A DNA stretch of 64,000 bases from an uncultured Prevotella sp. (GCA_902495455.1 CABUXJ010000005.1:49490-113489), one strand, 5' to 3'. Shown: positions 18,513-28,073, counted from the stretch's first letter. Program-made: numbers and translations. The notes: generated by a model from the sequence alone, not told the origin.

Positions 18513-18550
18513 TAATATGGTTAACGCTATTTAACAAAAAAAGAATGGTG

Positions 18551-18600
18551 TTTTGTTGGGCTAATATAAGGTTCACCCGACATTTGGAGTGAATGTCGGA
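18551..18600 (+). repeat. Shared GACATTTGG motif, copy upstream of tolC
   Basis: GTTTTGT followed about 20 bp later by CCCGACATTTGGAGTGA. The same two-part motif lies at 28745-28784 and 63810-63841, at the right ends of elements C and E. Here CCGACAT (18578-18584) can pair with ATGTCGG (18593-18599). Confidence 0.55.
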
Positions 18601-18620
18601 TGAAATCGGGAGCAGGGGCA

Positions 18621-19003
18621 AAGTGTTAAAAACTCAGAACAATCTTTACAAACGCCTCGCAAAACGTTCATCATTCGGAGGAATCCTGTCCTCGGACTAA
18701 AATTCGCGATTTTTTGCCGGTTTTTATAACGTATTGAATATCAGTTAGATGTGCAATATTGAAAGATTTTTAAATATTCAGCGTCTTGCCGTAAGGGCCT
18801 TATTGCATCGCAACGGGGCGCTCGTTGCATTGCGACGGCGTGCCCGTTGCAGACCAATGGCGTGCTTGTTGTGGTGCAATAAGGCCCTTATTGCTCAGCC
18901 TTCAATTTTTTTTGGTAGGAAAACAACATGGCAATGTTAAAATCACGGCGTTTTTGTCTCGATTTTGGAGAAAAGCGAAATGTTAAAAATTTGATATTAT
19001 TCT
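18621..19003 (+). repeat. Intergenic element, type I, copy B (flanks plus array)
   Basis: The left end reads GTGTTAAAAACTCAGAAC, then AATCTTTACAAACGCC, nearly identical to the inverted right end of copy D and similar to copy A. The right part has AATGTTAAAA, then AAATGTTAAAA and GATATTAT as in copy A. It occupies the gap between the tolC operon promoter and the nested palindrome at 19.2 kb. No conserved ORF. Ends approximate. Confidence 0.75.
18789..18893 (+). repeat. Array of five 17-bp palindromes at 22-bp period, copy B
   Basis: Modules start at 18789, 18811, 18833, 18855 and 18877: CCGTAAGGGCCTTATTG, CAACGGGGCGCTCGTTG, CGACGGCGTGCCCGTTG, CAATGGCGTGCTTGTTG and CAATAAGGCCCTTATTG. Module 2 is identical to module 2 of copy A. 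Linkers are 5 bp and differ from copy A. Confidence 0.9.
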
Positions 19004-19167
19004 GACGTTTCCGTATCTATGCCGTCACACCGTCCGTTCGAAACACCAAAGTCTGTCGTTGGTTGTGAACGATGTGACAACCTCATTTGGAAGTCTTTAA
19101 GTGGGCTAATGAGGGTCTTAATTGAACTATCACTCCACAGATGAGGATGCGGAGGAAAGCAGAAATG

Positions 19168-19324
19168 ACAAGAGGGTATATCAAAATGGCCACGTGATGC
19201 TTGGTAGGGACATATTCTTGTATTTGTCCGCCTGTAACGTGTTGATATTCAATGGTCGTTTGGCGGACAAATACAAGAATATGTCCCTACTGTGCTTCCC
19301 CCGCATTTTGATACATCCTCTTGT
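19168..19324. repeat. Nested palindromic element, 157 bp
   Basis: The inner arms are perfect 28-bp complements (19205-19232 and 19262-19289; they begin TAGGGACATATTCTTG) around a 29-nt loop. Outer arms of 21 bp (19168-19188 and 19304-19324; they begin ACAAGAGG) match at 19 of 21 positions. No ORF of interest. It could fold into a long cruciform, and resembles a miniature inverted-repeat element or the remnant of one. It lies 23 bp after the stop of the HD gene on the minus strand and could end that transcript. Confidence 0.85.
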
Positions 19325-19347
19325 TAATCGAAGTTTGGTGTCATCTT

Positions 19348-20607
19348 TTAGATTCTTGTAATCTGCCTCTTTTTGTCTTTTTCTTGAATTATTTGCTGAT
19401 AACACAGATAGTATTTCTTTATCTTTTTAGATAACAGCTGCATATTGAATAGCTCGGACGCTTGTGATATGTCTTTGACCGTGCCATCTTTGTAGAGGAT
19501 GGAGATGGTCTCGTTTTCCGGGTCATACATGTCTTTCTGGATGGTCTTGACGCCCATCATATAGTGGGCATCATTTTCGTTCACTCCCATGCTCTGTGCT
19601 ATTTCACGGCGTATGTCAGCGATATAATTGTCGTCGATAGGATTGTCGTAGACTTCGACTTTGAAAATCTTACGGCATGCCATATCTCGGGCAAGTGTCG
19701 ACAAAATCTTGTCGTCGTGGTGCATCCACACTTTGATAGAACTCCAAATGTCGTTGTCATCTAACTCCGCATACATTTGTAGTGCCTCGGGGTGAGTATC
19801 AAACCAAGTCTTGTCTACACTGTTATGGAGAAAATAGGATAGCGCCGGGGTTGCAAAAAGCGATTCACCACGTCGTGTGAGTTCCTTTGCACGAGTGAGC
19901 ATATTGACCAACACATTTTCAAAGGCGACAGCTGTCTTGTGCAGATAGACTTGCCAATACATCAGACGGCGTGATGTAAGATAGTTTTCAATCGAATAAA
20001 TGCCCTTGGAGTCGACCATCAGGCGGTCGTCTATGACATTGAGCATCTTTATTATACGTGCACTGCCGATGTTTCCTTCAGTAACCCCGGTATAGAATGA
20101 ATCGCGTCTAAGATAATCCAAGCGGTCCATGTCGAGTTGACTGCTGATGAGCTGATGTAGGAAATGTTTGGGATATTCGTCTTTGAATATCTTCAAGGCC
20201 AATCCGAGTTGGTTGCCAAGATCCTGGTTGATGCGTTCCATCATGAGCAGGGATATATCCTCATGAGATATTCCGTTGATCAACGTATGTTCCAAAACGT
20301 GGCTGAACGGACCGTGGCCAATGTCGTGCATGAGTATGGCCGCTTCGACAGCTTCGGCTTCGCTGTCAAATATGAAATGGCCTTTCTGTTGAAGAGTCAG
20401 TATCGCCTCGCTCATCAAGTGAAATGCTCCGACGGAATGTTGGAAACGGGTGTGACGTGCTCCGGGATATACCACGGAGGCAAGACCCAGTTGATTGATT
20501 CGCGTGAGACGCTGCATGAGCGGATGATCCACAATGTCAAGCAGCAGCCCGCGTGGGATCTTAATAAATCCGAAAACCGGGTCGTTGATTATTTTCGTAT
20601 CATTCAT
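19348..20607 (-). CDS. HD-domain phosphohydrolase (dGTPase/SAMHD1-like)
   Basis: A cytoplasmic protein of 419 residues with an N-terminal HD domain: His57 in RHTRFQHSVG and the His-Asp pair 94-95 in LMHDIGHGPFSH, then a distal metal Asp in LDMDRLDYLRRD. This resembles bacterial deoxynucleoside triphosphate triphosphohydrolase-like proteins related to SAMHD1. It would remove triphosphate from dNTPs or cleave a related phosphate ester; the substrate is not decided by sequence. It is the last gene of the minus-strand housekeeping run, 206 bp after pyrF, and is followed by the nested palindrome. Confidence 0.88.
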   Translation of the reverse strand: MNDTKIINDPVFGFIKIPRGLLLDIVDHPLMQRLTRINQLGLASVVYPGARHTRFQHSVGAFHLMSEAILTLQQKGHFIFDSEAEAVEAAILMHDIGHGPFSHVLEHTLINGISHEDISLLMMERINQDLGNQLGLALKIFKDEYPKHFLHQLISSQLDMDRLDYLRRDSFYTGVTEGNIGSARIIKMLNVIDDRLMVDSKGIYSIENYLTSRRLMYWQVYLHKTAVAFENVLVNMLTRAKELTRRGESLFATPALSYFLHNSVDKTWFDTHPEALQMYAELDDNDIWSSIKVWMHHDDKILSTLARDMACRKIFKVEVYDNPIDDNYIADIRREIAQSMGVNENDAHYMMGVKTIQKDMYDPENETISILYKDGTVKDISQASELFNMQLLSKKIKKYYLCYQQIIQEKDKKRQITRI

Positions 20608-20702
20608 TTTACATCCCTTTGCAATTTATTCGTGTCATGATGCGCATCTGTCGTGCTACACAATCAGTGTTGTCGCGTTCAGTGGTGCAGATTTGAAATT
20701 CT

Positions 20703-20774
20703 AAAAAAAATCGGAAAGGCAGACTCATGCGACGGTATCTAAATTGCTATATCGGCATAAGTTTGCGTTTCCGA
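20703..20774 (-). terminator. Possible terminator after pyrF
   Basis: On the minus strand TCGGAAA (20774-20768) can pair with TTTCCGA (20717-20711), directly followed by eight T residues (20710-20703). The loop is about 50 nt with an inner CGCA/TGCG pair, so the case rests mainly on the T-run. Confidence 0.35.
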
Positions 20775-20813
20775 CCTCTTTATGATTTATTGTTCTTGTT
20801 TAGAATTGGTGCT

Positions 20814-21638
20814 TTACAAGATTTTCTCCAATTCCTTTTCCATTTCTTTCTGAAGTTCGGCGGCCTTATGTGCGGCAACTTCTGCAAAATCCTCGCCCGA
20901 TGACGCATATATTATTCCACGACTACTGTTGACCAAAAGTCCGCAGTCTTCAGTCATGCCGTAACGGCAAACCTCTTGCAGACTACCTCCTTGGGCACCT
21001 ACGCCGGGGACAAGCAGGAAGTGGCTGGGCGCGACCTTGCGTATATCCTTGAACATTTCGCCCTGTGTGGCTCCGACAACATACATCATATTGTCTTCAT
21101 TACCCCACTGTTGGCTTGTACGCAACACCTTTTCAAACAATCGTTCGCCGTCGGTGTCTGTCGTCATCTGGAAGTCGTGACTTCCTTTATTGCTTGTCAA
21201 AGCCAAAAGAATGACCCATTTGTCTTTATAATTGAGAAATGGCACCACACTGTCTTCACCCATATATGGGGCAACAGTCAGTGCGTCGATGTCATATTCG
21301 TCAAAGAATGTGCGGGCATACATGGCGGAAGTATTTCCTATATCACCACGTTTCGCGTCGGCAATGATGAAGTGTTTGGGATAGTTTTCTTTCAGATAAT
21401 GGATTGTTTTCTCAAAGGAAATCATACCTTTCACGCCAAATGCTTCATAAAAAGCAAGATTTGGCTTGTATGACACACAGTAAGGAGCCGTGGCATCAAT
21501 GATGGCTTTATTGAATTCAAATATCGGGTCTTCACAAGTGTGAAGGTGCCGGGGGATTTTTTTTAGGTCTGTATCGAGACCTACACAGAGGAAACTCTTC
21601 TTGTTTCTTATCTGCTCTATCAGTTCTTTTCTATTCAT
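20814..21638 (-). CDS. pyrF: Orotidine 5'-phosphate decarboxylase
   Basis: Converts OMP to UMP, the last step of de novo pyrimidine synthesis. The 274 residues fit the longer (type 2) bacterial form. The signature DAKRGDIGNT (94-103) holds the catalytic Asp-Lys-x-x-Asp set. GLDTDLKKIP near the start and PGVGAQGG toward the end bind the substrate phosphate and base. It follows prfA by 114 bp on the minus strand, and I recall prfA and pyrF as frequent neighbours in Bacteroidales. Identification is firm. Confidence 0.97.
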   Translation of the reverse strand: MNRKELIEQIRNKKSFLCVGLDTDLKKIPRHLHTCEDPIFEFNKAIIDATAPYCVSYKPNLAFYEAFGVKGMISFEKTIHYLKENYPKHFIIADAKRGDIGNTSAMYARTFFDEYDIDALTVAPYMGEDSVVPFLNYKDKWVILLALTSNKGSHDFQMTTDTDGERLFEKVLRTSQQWGNEDNMMYVVGATQGEMFKDIRKVAPSHFLLVPGVGAQGGSLQEVCRYGMTEDCGLLVNSSRGIIYASSGEDFAEVAAHKAAELQKEMEKELEKIL

Positions 21639-21752
21639 TGTTCCATTGTATTGTGGTCATTGTATGTATTGTATGCATACATTGTGGTCTGTAATTATCC
21701 GATTGGGATATTGCTTGTGCCGTATCGACATTTTGCTTGTCGGCATTTGCCT

Positions 21753-22865
21753 TTATAGTTCACTTTCTTTCATTCTCTCCGCGTTTTCCGCAACGGTCAG
21801 TGCGTCAATCATGTCCTGGATATTACCACCGAGAAAACCTTGCAGGTCATGGGTCGTATAACCTATGCGATGGTCAGTCACACGTCCTTGAGGAAAATTA
21901 TATGTTCTGATTTTTGCACTGCGGTCACCGGAGGAAACAAGCGTTTTGCGACGATTGGCGATATCATCGACATACTTTTGGTGTTCTTTGTCGTAGATGA
22001 AAGTGCGCAAACGGGATAGGGCACGCTCCTTATTCTTTGGCTGGTCACGTGTCTCGGTACATTCGATAAGTATTTCTTCGGTTTCTCCGGTATTGGGATT
22101 TTTCCACATATAGCGTAGTCTGACTCCGGATTCGACCTTGTTCACATTCTGACCACCGGCTCCGGAGCTGCGGAAGGTATCCCATTTTATCTCACCTTCA
22201 TTGATACTTACCTCGAATTTATCGGCTTCCGGAAGAACGGCAACGGTGGCGGCAGAAGTCTGCATACGTCCGTTTGACTCTGTCACAGGCACACGCTGAA
22301 CACGGTGTACGCCTGATTCATATTTTAATATGCCATAGACATTATCTCCGCTGACGGCGAAATCGATTTCCTTGAACCCTCCGACAGCCCCTTCGCTGAC
22401 ACTTGTTATGGAAAGTGTCCATCCCTTGGCATCGCAAAATCTCTTATACATTTGGAACAAGTCGCCGGCAAACAGCGCAGCTTCGTCACCTCCCGTTCCG
22501 GCCCTTATCTCCATTTGGACGTTCTTGGCATCTTCCGGATCTTTTGGAACAAGGGCGATCTTGATTTCCTCTTCCAGTTTTGGCTGGAGATTTTCGTTCT
22601 CAATCAATTCCTCACGTGCCATTTCCTTCATCTCCGAATCAGTCTCATTGGCGAGGATATCCTTTGCTTCCTTTATGGAGTTGAGACAACTGATATACCG
22701 CTTTCTGGCATCCATGATGTCGCCGAGGTCTTTGTACTCACGGGTGAGTTTGACGTAACGCTCCTGGTCGCCAATGACATTGGGGTCGGTGATAAGTGTT
22801 GCGACTTCTTCGTATCGGCTTTCCAAGCCGTCCAATTTTTCCAATATACTATTGTTTTCTGGCAT
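21753..22865 (-). CDS. prfA: Peptide chain release factor 1
   Basis: Terminates translation at UAA and UAG. I start it at ATG 22865 (MPENNSILEKLDGLESRYEE), giving 370 residues and the normal RF1 N-terminus; the frame is open upstream to 22967 but covers the promoter box. The PVT tripeptide (about 193-195) is the RF1 stop-codon recognition motif that separates it from RF2 (SPF). GAGGQNVNK (about 235-243) carries the GGQ needed for peptidyl-tRNA hydrolysis. The 374-bp gap upstream contains a -7 box and no gene. Confidence 0.97.
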   Translation of the reverse strand: MPENNSILEKLDGLESRYEEVATLITDPNVIGDQERYVKLTREYKDLGDIMDARKRYISCLNSIKEAKDILANETDSEMKEMAREELIENENLQPKLEEEIKIALVPKDPEDAKNVQMEIRAGTGGDEAALFAGDLFQMYKRFCDAKGWTLSITSVSEGAVGGFKEIDFAVSGDNVYGILKYESGVHRVQRVPVTESNGRMQTSAATVAVLPEADKFEVSINEGEIKWDTFRSSGAGGQNVNKVESGVRLRYMWKNPNTGETEEILIECTETRDQPKNKERALSRLRTFIYDKEHQKYVDDIANRRKTLVSSGDRSAKIRTYNFPQGRVTDHRIGYTTHDLQGFLGGNIQDMIDALTVAENAERMKESEL

Positions 22866-23239
22866 AAAATGTTGTTCTATGTTTGGTTTAGAATGTTCTC
22901 CCACAGTTGCCTTGATTTGCAATGAGACCGTTGCGGCTACATAAGAAAAAGGCTTTTCGGACTGCAAAATTACATTTTTTATTCGATAAACCGTTGTCTT
23001 TCAAGTAAAAAGGAGCTTTTATTATGATAAAAGACTTTCCGATTACCTTAAAAAGGGAGTTCTTCTGTATTTCATAAAAAAGGAAACATTCCAATATCAC
23101 TGTCGCAACGTATTAGTGGAGTGACCTCTTACGCATCTGCTGGTGATACGGGGATGTTTCCCGTGTTTGTTCATAAAAATAGTTGTACTTTTCTCAAAGT
23201 GTTCCAAAGGTCGGAATATGTGTCATTGTTGTGTCTATT
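22866..23239 (-). promoter_or_regulatory. prfA upstream gap with -7 box at 22965-22972
   Basis: The minus strand reads TAATTTTG at 22972-22965, matching TAnnTTTG, with no good -33 at the usual distance. A CTTTTAT/ATAAAAG hairpin lies at about 23016-23033. I see no coding region or RNA gene in the rest of the gap. Confidence 0.4.
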
Positions 23240-24409
23240 TCAATATTCAAAAGTTCCAAATTCGGATTTGATGGTAAGACTCTTTTCGCCTTCCTCAATG
23301 CGACCTATGATACGAGCTTCAATATTGAAGCTACGACTGATTTTCATGACGGCATCAGCTATCTCCGGACGAATATAAATCTCCATACGATGGCCCATAT
23401 TGAACACCTTGTACATCTCTTTCCAATCTGTTTCACTCTGTTCTCTAATTATTTTGAAAAGAGGTGGAACGGGGAACATGTTATCTTTTATGACACGGCA
23501 GTTGTCTCCAACAAAATGCAGAACCTTTGTCTGGGCCCCTCCTGTGCAATGGACCATACCGTGGATTTCCGGACGCAATTCATCGAGGATACGCTTTATT
23601 ACAGGGGCATAGGTGCGGGTAGGGGATAGCACAAGCTGTCCTGCCGTAAGTGGAGTGTCTTTCACGGGGTCGTCCAAGTGATAGTTGCCGCTGTAAACCA
23701 GCTCTTCAGGAACGGCATGGTCATAGCTTTCCGGATATTTTTCAGCCAGATATTTTGCAAAGACATCATGACGGGCACTGGTCAATCCGTTGCTGCCCAT
23801 GCCGCCGTTGTAGCGCTCTTCATAGGTTGCCTGGCCGCAAGATGACAGTCCGACGATAACATCACCGGGGCGAATATTGGCATTGTCAATGACATCGCTA
23901 CGCTTCATACGACATGTCACGGTAGAGTCTACAATTATAGTACGTACCAAATCTCCCACATCAGCGGTCTCGCCTCCGGTGGCATATATGCCGATACCCA
24001 TGTCGCGCATCTGTGACAGTAGTTCGTCCGTGCCGTTGATGATTGCAGATATGACCTCACCCGGTATCAGCATCTTGTTGCGTCCGATAGTGCTTGAAAC
24101 GAGAATGTTATCCACCGCTCCCACGCACAACAGGTCGTCCGTGTTCATTATGAGTGCATCCTGGGCAATACCTTTCCATACGCTAAGGTCGCCGGTCTCT
24201 TTCCAGTACATGTATGCGAGCGATGACTTAGTGCCGGCGCCGTCAGCATGCATTATGTTACAATACTCAGGATCACCTCCCAGGATGTCAGGGATAATCT
24301 TGCAAAAGGCCTGCGGGAATATGCCCTTGTCTATGTTCTTGATTGCATTATGCACATCCTCTTTGGCAGCACTCACGCCGCGCATCATATAACGATTGTT
24401 CTTGTCCAT
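23240..24409 (-). CDS. purM: Phosphoribosylformylglycinamidine cyclo-ligase (AIR synthase)
   Basis: ATP-dependent ring closure of FGAM to AIR in purine synthesis. The 389 residues exceed the usual 340-350, as I recall for the Bacteroidales form. Visible family segments are HADGAGTKSSLAYMY, MNTDDLLCVGA, ATGGETADVGDLV and GDVIVGLSSCGQATYE, followed by HCTGGAQTKVLHF and YKVFNMGHRMEIY. Together with purC upstream and purA at 52.5 kb, purine genes are scattered through the window. Some risk remains that it is a purM-like paralogue, since the sequence is divergent from the enterobacterial enzyme. Confidence 0.88.
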   Translation of the reverse strand: MDKNNRYMMRGVSAAKEDVHNAIKNIDKGIFPQAFCKIIPDILGGDPEYCNIMHADGAGTKSSLAYMYWKETGDLSVWKGIAQDALIMNTDDLLCVGAVDNILVSSTIGRNKMLIPGEVISAIINGTDELLSQMRDMGIGIYATGGETADVGDLVRTIIVDSTVTCRMKRSDVIDNANIRPGDVIVGLSSCGQATYEERYNGGMGSNGLTSARHDVFAKYLAEKYPESYDHAVPEELVYSGNYHLDDPVKDTPLTAGQLVLSPTRTYAPVIKRILDELRPEIHGMVHCTGGAQTKVLHFVGDNCRVIKDNMFPVPPLFKIIREQSETDWKEMYKVFNMGHRMEIYIRPEIADAVMKISRSFNIEARIIGRIEEGEKSLTIKSEFGTFEY

Positions 24410-24506
24410 GATTTTATTCTGTAAATATTGAATTTATGTTGCCTGCGGTTTCTCTCTGTAATCTGTTTACAAATTTTCAGAGGTCGTATTTATATGCTAT
24501 TAGTTG

Positions 24507-25289
24507 TTACTCTACGGTAGGCGACAAGGGTGTCTGTTGTTCGCTATTCTTGCCATTCCAAAACTCCCAACTGGCGAATGCCTGCAGCAACAACATTTCA
24601 AGACCGTTTTTCGTATTTGCCCCGTGAACTTTACCTTTTTTCATAAAGAGAGTCTCATCGGGGTTATAGATGAGATCATAAAGAATAGTGTGATTATCCA
24701 TTGCCTCATAGGGCAGTTCGGGGCACTCTTCTGTATGTGGATACATGCCGCAAGGTGTGCAGTTGACAATCACGTTGTATTCTTTGATGACTTCAGGCGT
24801 AACATCCTTATATAATACAGTACCGGGGCGTTTGAAGCGGCTCACAAATACGGTTTCGAGACCAAGAGCTTTGAGTCCGTAATCGATGGCTTTTGAAGCA
24901 CCGCCAGTTCCTAAGATTAGAGCCTTTTTGTGCCACTTCTCAAGCATCGGTTCGATGCTTTGTGTGAAACCAATGACATCCGAATTGTAACCTTTCAGTA
25001 TTGTTCGATGGCCGTCATGTTCCACACGTATGACATTTACTGCTCCAATGGCGCGTGCCTCCGGGCTTATAGAGTCAAGATAGGAGATGACTTTTTGCTT
25101 GTAAGGTATGGTCACATTGAGTCCTCGCAGGTTCGGATTAGAACTGAGCACTTCGAGCAGAGCTTCTATCGTCTGTATCTCAAAATTCTCATACAGGGCG
25201 TCGATTCCCTCGTCGATAAACTTTTGGTTGAAGTAGCTTATTGAGAAAGAGTGACCGAGCGGATAACCTATTAAACCGTATTTGTCCAT
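24507..25289 (-). CDS. aroE: Shikimate dehydrogenase
   Basis: NADPH-dependent reduction of 3-dehydroshikimate to shikimate in aromatic amino acid synthesis. The N-terminus YGLIGYPLGHSFSISYFN binds shikimate through its Ser residues. NVTIPYKQKV carries catalytic Lys64. ALILGTGGASKAIDYGLKALG is the nucleotide-binding glycine loop. At 260 residues it is of usual length. It starts 17 bp after menG on the minus strand, so the two are probably cotranscribed. Confidence 0.95.
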   Translation of the reverse strand: MDKYGLIGYPLGHSFSISYFNQKFIDEGIDALYENFEIQTIEALLEVLSSNPNLRGLNVTIPYKQKVISYLDSISPEARAIGAVNVIRVEHDGHRTILKGYNSDVIGFTQSIEPMLEKWHKKALILGTGGASKAIDYGLKALGLETVFVSRFKRPGTVLYKDVTPEVIKEYNVIVNCTPCGMYPHTEECPELPYEAMDNHTILYDLIYNPDETLFMKKGKVHGANTKNGLEMLLLQAFASWEFWNGKNSEQQTPLSPTVE

Positions 25290-25306
25290 ATTAAATTATA
25301 CCTTAT

Positions 25307-26041
25307 CTATTTTGTTGCAAAATACATTGTGCAGATACCGAACGTGAGGCGTTTGAATGAGGCTTCTCGGAAACCGGCATTTTTCAATATCTCAACCATA
25401 CGTTCGCCTTGAGGAAACGCCTCTATTGTGGCTGTGAGGTAACCGTAAGCGCTGTTGTCCTTTGATATCAATCGGCCGTAAACGGGGAGTACTGTATGTG
25501 AATAGATGCGAAACAATTGTTTCATGGGGAAACAAACCGGTGTCGTAAGCTCGACAATGCTCAGGTGTCCCCCACGTTTCAACACGCGACACATCTCTCG
25601 CAATCCTACATCAAGATTCTGGAAATTGCGTATCCCGAATGCGGCCGTCACAGCATCAAACGACTCGTCGGCAAACGACAATTTCATGCAGTCTTCCCGT
25701 GAGAAAGAGATGATGCCGTCAAGCCCTCGTTCTGCGATCTTGCGACGCCCGATATCCATCATTCTCATGCTGATATCCACACCCAAAATCTTTTCCGGGT
25801 GCAACATCTCAGCCTGCATTATGGCAAAGTCACCGGTACCGGTGGCAATGTCGAGGATGGTCTGCGGACAGTATGGCGCGAGCTGACGTATGGCCTTGTG
25901 ACGCCATCCCTTGTCTATATTCCATGACAAACGATGGTTTAAGGTGTCGTAAGTGGGGGCGATGTTGTCAAACATCATCTCCACTTGCTCACCTTTCTCC
26001 AAATTCTGCCCGTATGGCTTTATCTCTTCCTGCTTATACAT
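25307..26041 (-). CDS. menG: Demethylmenaquinone methyltransferase
   Basis: A class I SAM-dependent methyltransferase of 244 residues, of the UbiE/MenG type. The motif ILDIATGTGDFAIMQ binds SAM, and AFGIRNFQNLDVGLREMCRVLKRGG and YGYLTATIEAFP are typical of the family. In a menaquinone-only anaerobe it would methylate demethylmenaquinone in the last step of menaquinone synthesis. It lies between purC and aroE in the same run. Confidence 0.94.
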   Translation of the reverse strand: MYKQEEIKPYGQNLEKGEQVEMMFDNIAPTYDTLNHRLSWNIDKGWRHKAIRQLAPYCPQTILDIATGTGDFAIMQAEMLHPEKILGVDISMRMMDIGRRKIAERGLDGIISFSREDCMKLSFADESFDAVTAAFGIRNFQNLDVGLREMCRVLKRGGHLSIVELTTPVCFPMKQLFRIYSHTVLPVYGRLISKDNSAYGYLTATIEAFPQGERMVEILKNAGFREASFKRLTFGICTMYFATK

Positions 26042-26098
26042 GTTTTCTCGGGAAAAATCAATGTCGCATCTTTCCGATGACAGAACGGACTTATTCCG

Positions 26099-27049
26099 TT
26101 ACTTTCTGCTTGCGAGATATTCGCTCACGTTCTTTTCGATACGTGCGGCGATATCACCGTCTTCTGCTGCCTTGTCAAACTTAGTTCCGGTGATGTGCTC
26201 GTATAGCTCGATGTAACGCTCGCTTACGCTTTCCGCATACTCATCCGTAATCTCCGGCATGGTCTGTCCCGGCTCGTTCATGAAGTTGTGTTCGATGAGC
26301 CACTGGCGCACAAACTCCTTGGACAACTGCTTCTGGGGCTCTCCTTTTGCAAACTTCTCTTCGTAACCTTCGGCGTAGAAGTAACGGCTTGAGTCCGGCG
26401 TGTGGATTTCGTCAATGAGATAGACTTTGCCGTCGCGCTTTCCGAACTCATACTTCGTGTCTACAAGGATAAGTCCCTGACGCGCTGCGATTTCCTGACC
26501 ACGCTTAAAGAGTTTTCTTGTGTAGTCCTCCATCACCTCATAGTCTTCCGCACTCACAATGCCCTGATTTATTATTTCCTCCTTTGATATGTTCATGTCG
26601 TGTCCCTCATCGGCTTTTGTCGTCGGAGTGATGATGGGCTCAGGGAAACGTTCGTTCTCACGCATGCCTTCAGGAAGTTTCACACCACAGATTTCGCGAC
26701 ATCCCTTCTGATACTCACGCCATGCCGAACCTGTCAGTATCGAACGGATTATCATCTCCACGCGAAAGCCCTCACACTTCAGACCCACAGTGACCATCGG
26801 GTCCGGGGTTGCCAATTTCCAGTTAGGACAGATGTCATTCGTGGCATCCAGAAATTTAGCTGCAATCTGGTTGAGCACTTGACCTTTAAACGGAATACCT
26901 TTGGGCAGGATGACGTCGAATGCCGATATTCGGTCTGTTGCAACCATGACCATCAGGTCGTCATTGATGTCATAGACATCACGCACTTTGCCGTGATAAA
27001 CACTCTTCTGTCCTTCAAAGTTGAAATCAGTTCTTGTTAATGCTTTCAT
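26099..27049 (-). CDS. purC: SAICAR synthase
   Basis: Phosphoribosylaminoimidazole-succinocarboxamide synthase, which joins CAIR and aspartate with ATP in purine synthesis. The 316 residues match the longer bacterial and yeast-like form. Characteristic segments are YHGKVRDVYDINDDLMVMVATDRISAFDV near the start, RSILTGSAWREYQKG, and LVDTKYEFGKRDGKVYLIDEIHTPDSSRY. It follows phoH by 49 bp and precedes menG by 57 bp on the minus strand. Confidence 0.97.
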   Translation of the reverse strand: MKALTRTDFNFEGQKSVYHGKVRDVYDINDDLMVMVATDRISAFDVILPKGIPFKGQVLNQIAAKFLDATNDICPNWKLATPDPMVTVGLKCEGFRVEMIIRSILTGSAWREYQKGCREICGVKLPEGMRENERFPEPIITPTTKADEGHDMNISKEEIINQGIVSAEDYEVMEDYTRKLFKRGQEIAARQGLILVDTKYEFGKRDGKVYLIDEIHTPDSSRYFYAEGYEEKFAKGEPQKQLSKEFVRQWLIEHNFMNEPGQTMPEITDEYAESVSERYIELYEHITGTKFDKAAEDGDIAARIEKNVSEYLASRK

Positions 27050-27098
27050 CTTATGATCGTTTTATATATTTTATAATAATGTTCGCGAACAATAAATT

Positions 27099-28046
27099 TT
27101 ATTCCTTCGGTTTCTTGTCAAACGCCTCATACGCATTGACAATCCTTGTTACCAGTTTGTGGCGGACGATGTCTTTCTTGTTGAGCCGGACGATACCAAT
27201 GCCCTCGATATCGCTCAATATGTTCAATGCTTCCACAAGACCGCTCTTCTGTTCTCTTGGTAAGTCGATTTGCGTCATATCTCCGGTGATTATCATTTTG
27301 GTGTTCCATCCCATACGGGTCAGAAACATCCTTATCTGAGCAGGAGTCGTGTTTTGCGCCTCATCCAATATGACGACCGCGTCGCTGAGTGTCCGTCCTC
27401 GCATAAATGCCAGTGGTGCTATCTGTATGACATGCTTTTCCATCATGTCTTGCAGTTTCACCGCCGGCAACATGTCTTCTAGCGCATCATACAACGGCTG
27501 CAGATAGGGGTCAATCTTGTCTTTCATGTCACCGGGGAGAAAACCGAGCTTTTCACCGGCTTCCACTGCCGGACGACTCAATATGATCTTTCTGATGGTC
27601 TTCTCTTTCAGCGCTTTTACGGCCAAGGCTATGCTGAGGTATGTCTTTCCCGTGCCTGCCGGTCCTACAGCGAATATCATGTCGTTGTTGTTGTATGCGT
27701 CAATCAGTTTCTGCTGGTTTTCGCCACGCGCCTTTATCGGTCGTCCGGAGATATTATAGACCACTACGCCGTCCGGATATTCATCATTGGTTCGCTCACC
27801 TTTGACGATATTCAAGATGTCTTCTTCCTTGAGAGTATTGAATTTCATGATATGGCGGCGCATCTTTTCCGCACTTTCCTCTAAAGCACACATCTGTTCT
27901 TCGTCGCCGAGCACGCGCATCACGTTGTCGCGCGCCACGATCCTCAATTTAGGGTAAAGTGCCCTTATCATCTGCAAGTGGACATTATTCACTCCGTAGA
28001 ACACCACGGGGTCAATGTCCTCCAATACAATATGTTTCTCTATCAA
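27099..28046 (-). CDS. phoH: PhoH-like ATPase (PhoH/YbeZ family)
   Basis: A cytoplasmic P-loop ATPase of about 315 residues: Walker A GPAGTGKT (about 128-135), RPAVEAGEKLGFLPGDMKDK, Walker B VVILDEAQNTTPAQ and TGDMTQIDLP. PhoH-family proteins are associated with RNA metabolism and ribosome maturation. I place the start at the TTG codon 28046 (reads MIEKHIVLEDIDP), because the longer frame back to 28076 overlaps the -7 box and the conserved family sequence, as I recall it, begins here. It is the first gene of the minus-strand housekeeping run. The unusual start codon is an inference. Confidence 0.85.
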   Translation of the reverse strand: MIEKHIVLEDIDPVVFYGVNNVHLQMIRALYPKLRIVARDNVMRVLGDEEQMCALEESAEKMRRHIMKFNTLKEEDILNIVKGERTNDEYPDGVVVYNISGRPIKARGENQQKLIDAYNNNDMIFAVGPAGTGKTYLSIALAVKALKEKTIRKIILSRPAVEAGEKLGFLPGDMKDKIDPYLQPLYDALEDMLPAVKLQDMMEKHVIQIAPLAFMRGRTLSDAVVILDEAQNTTPAQIRMFLTRMGWNTKMIITGDMTQIDLPREQKSGLVEALNILSDIEGIGIVRLNKKDIVRHKLVTRIVNAYEAFDKKPKE

Positions 28047-28073
28047 TTGATATAAAATTTTAAAATTCAGATG

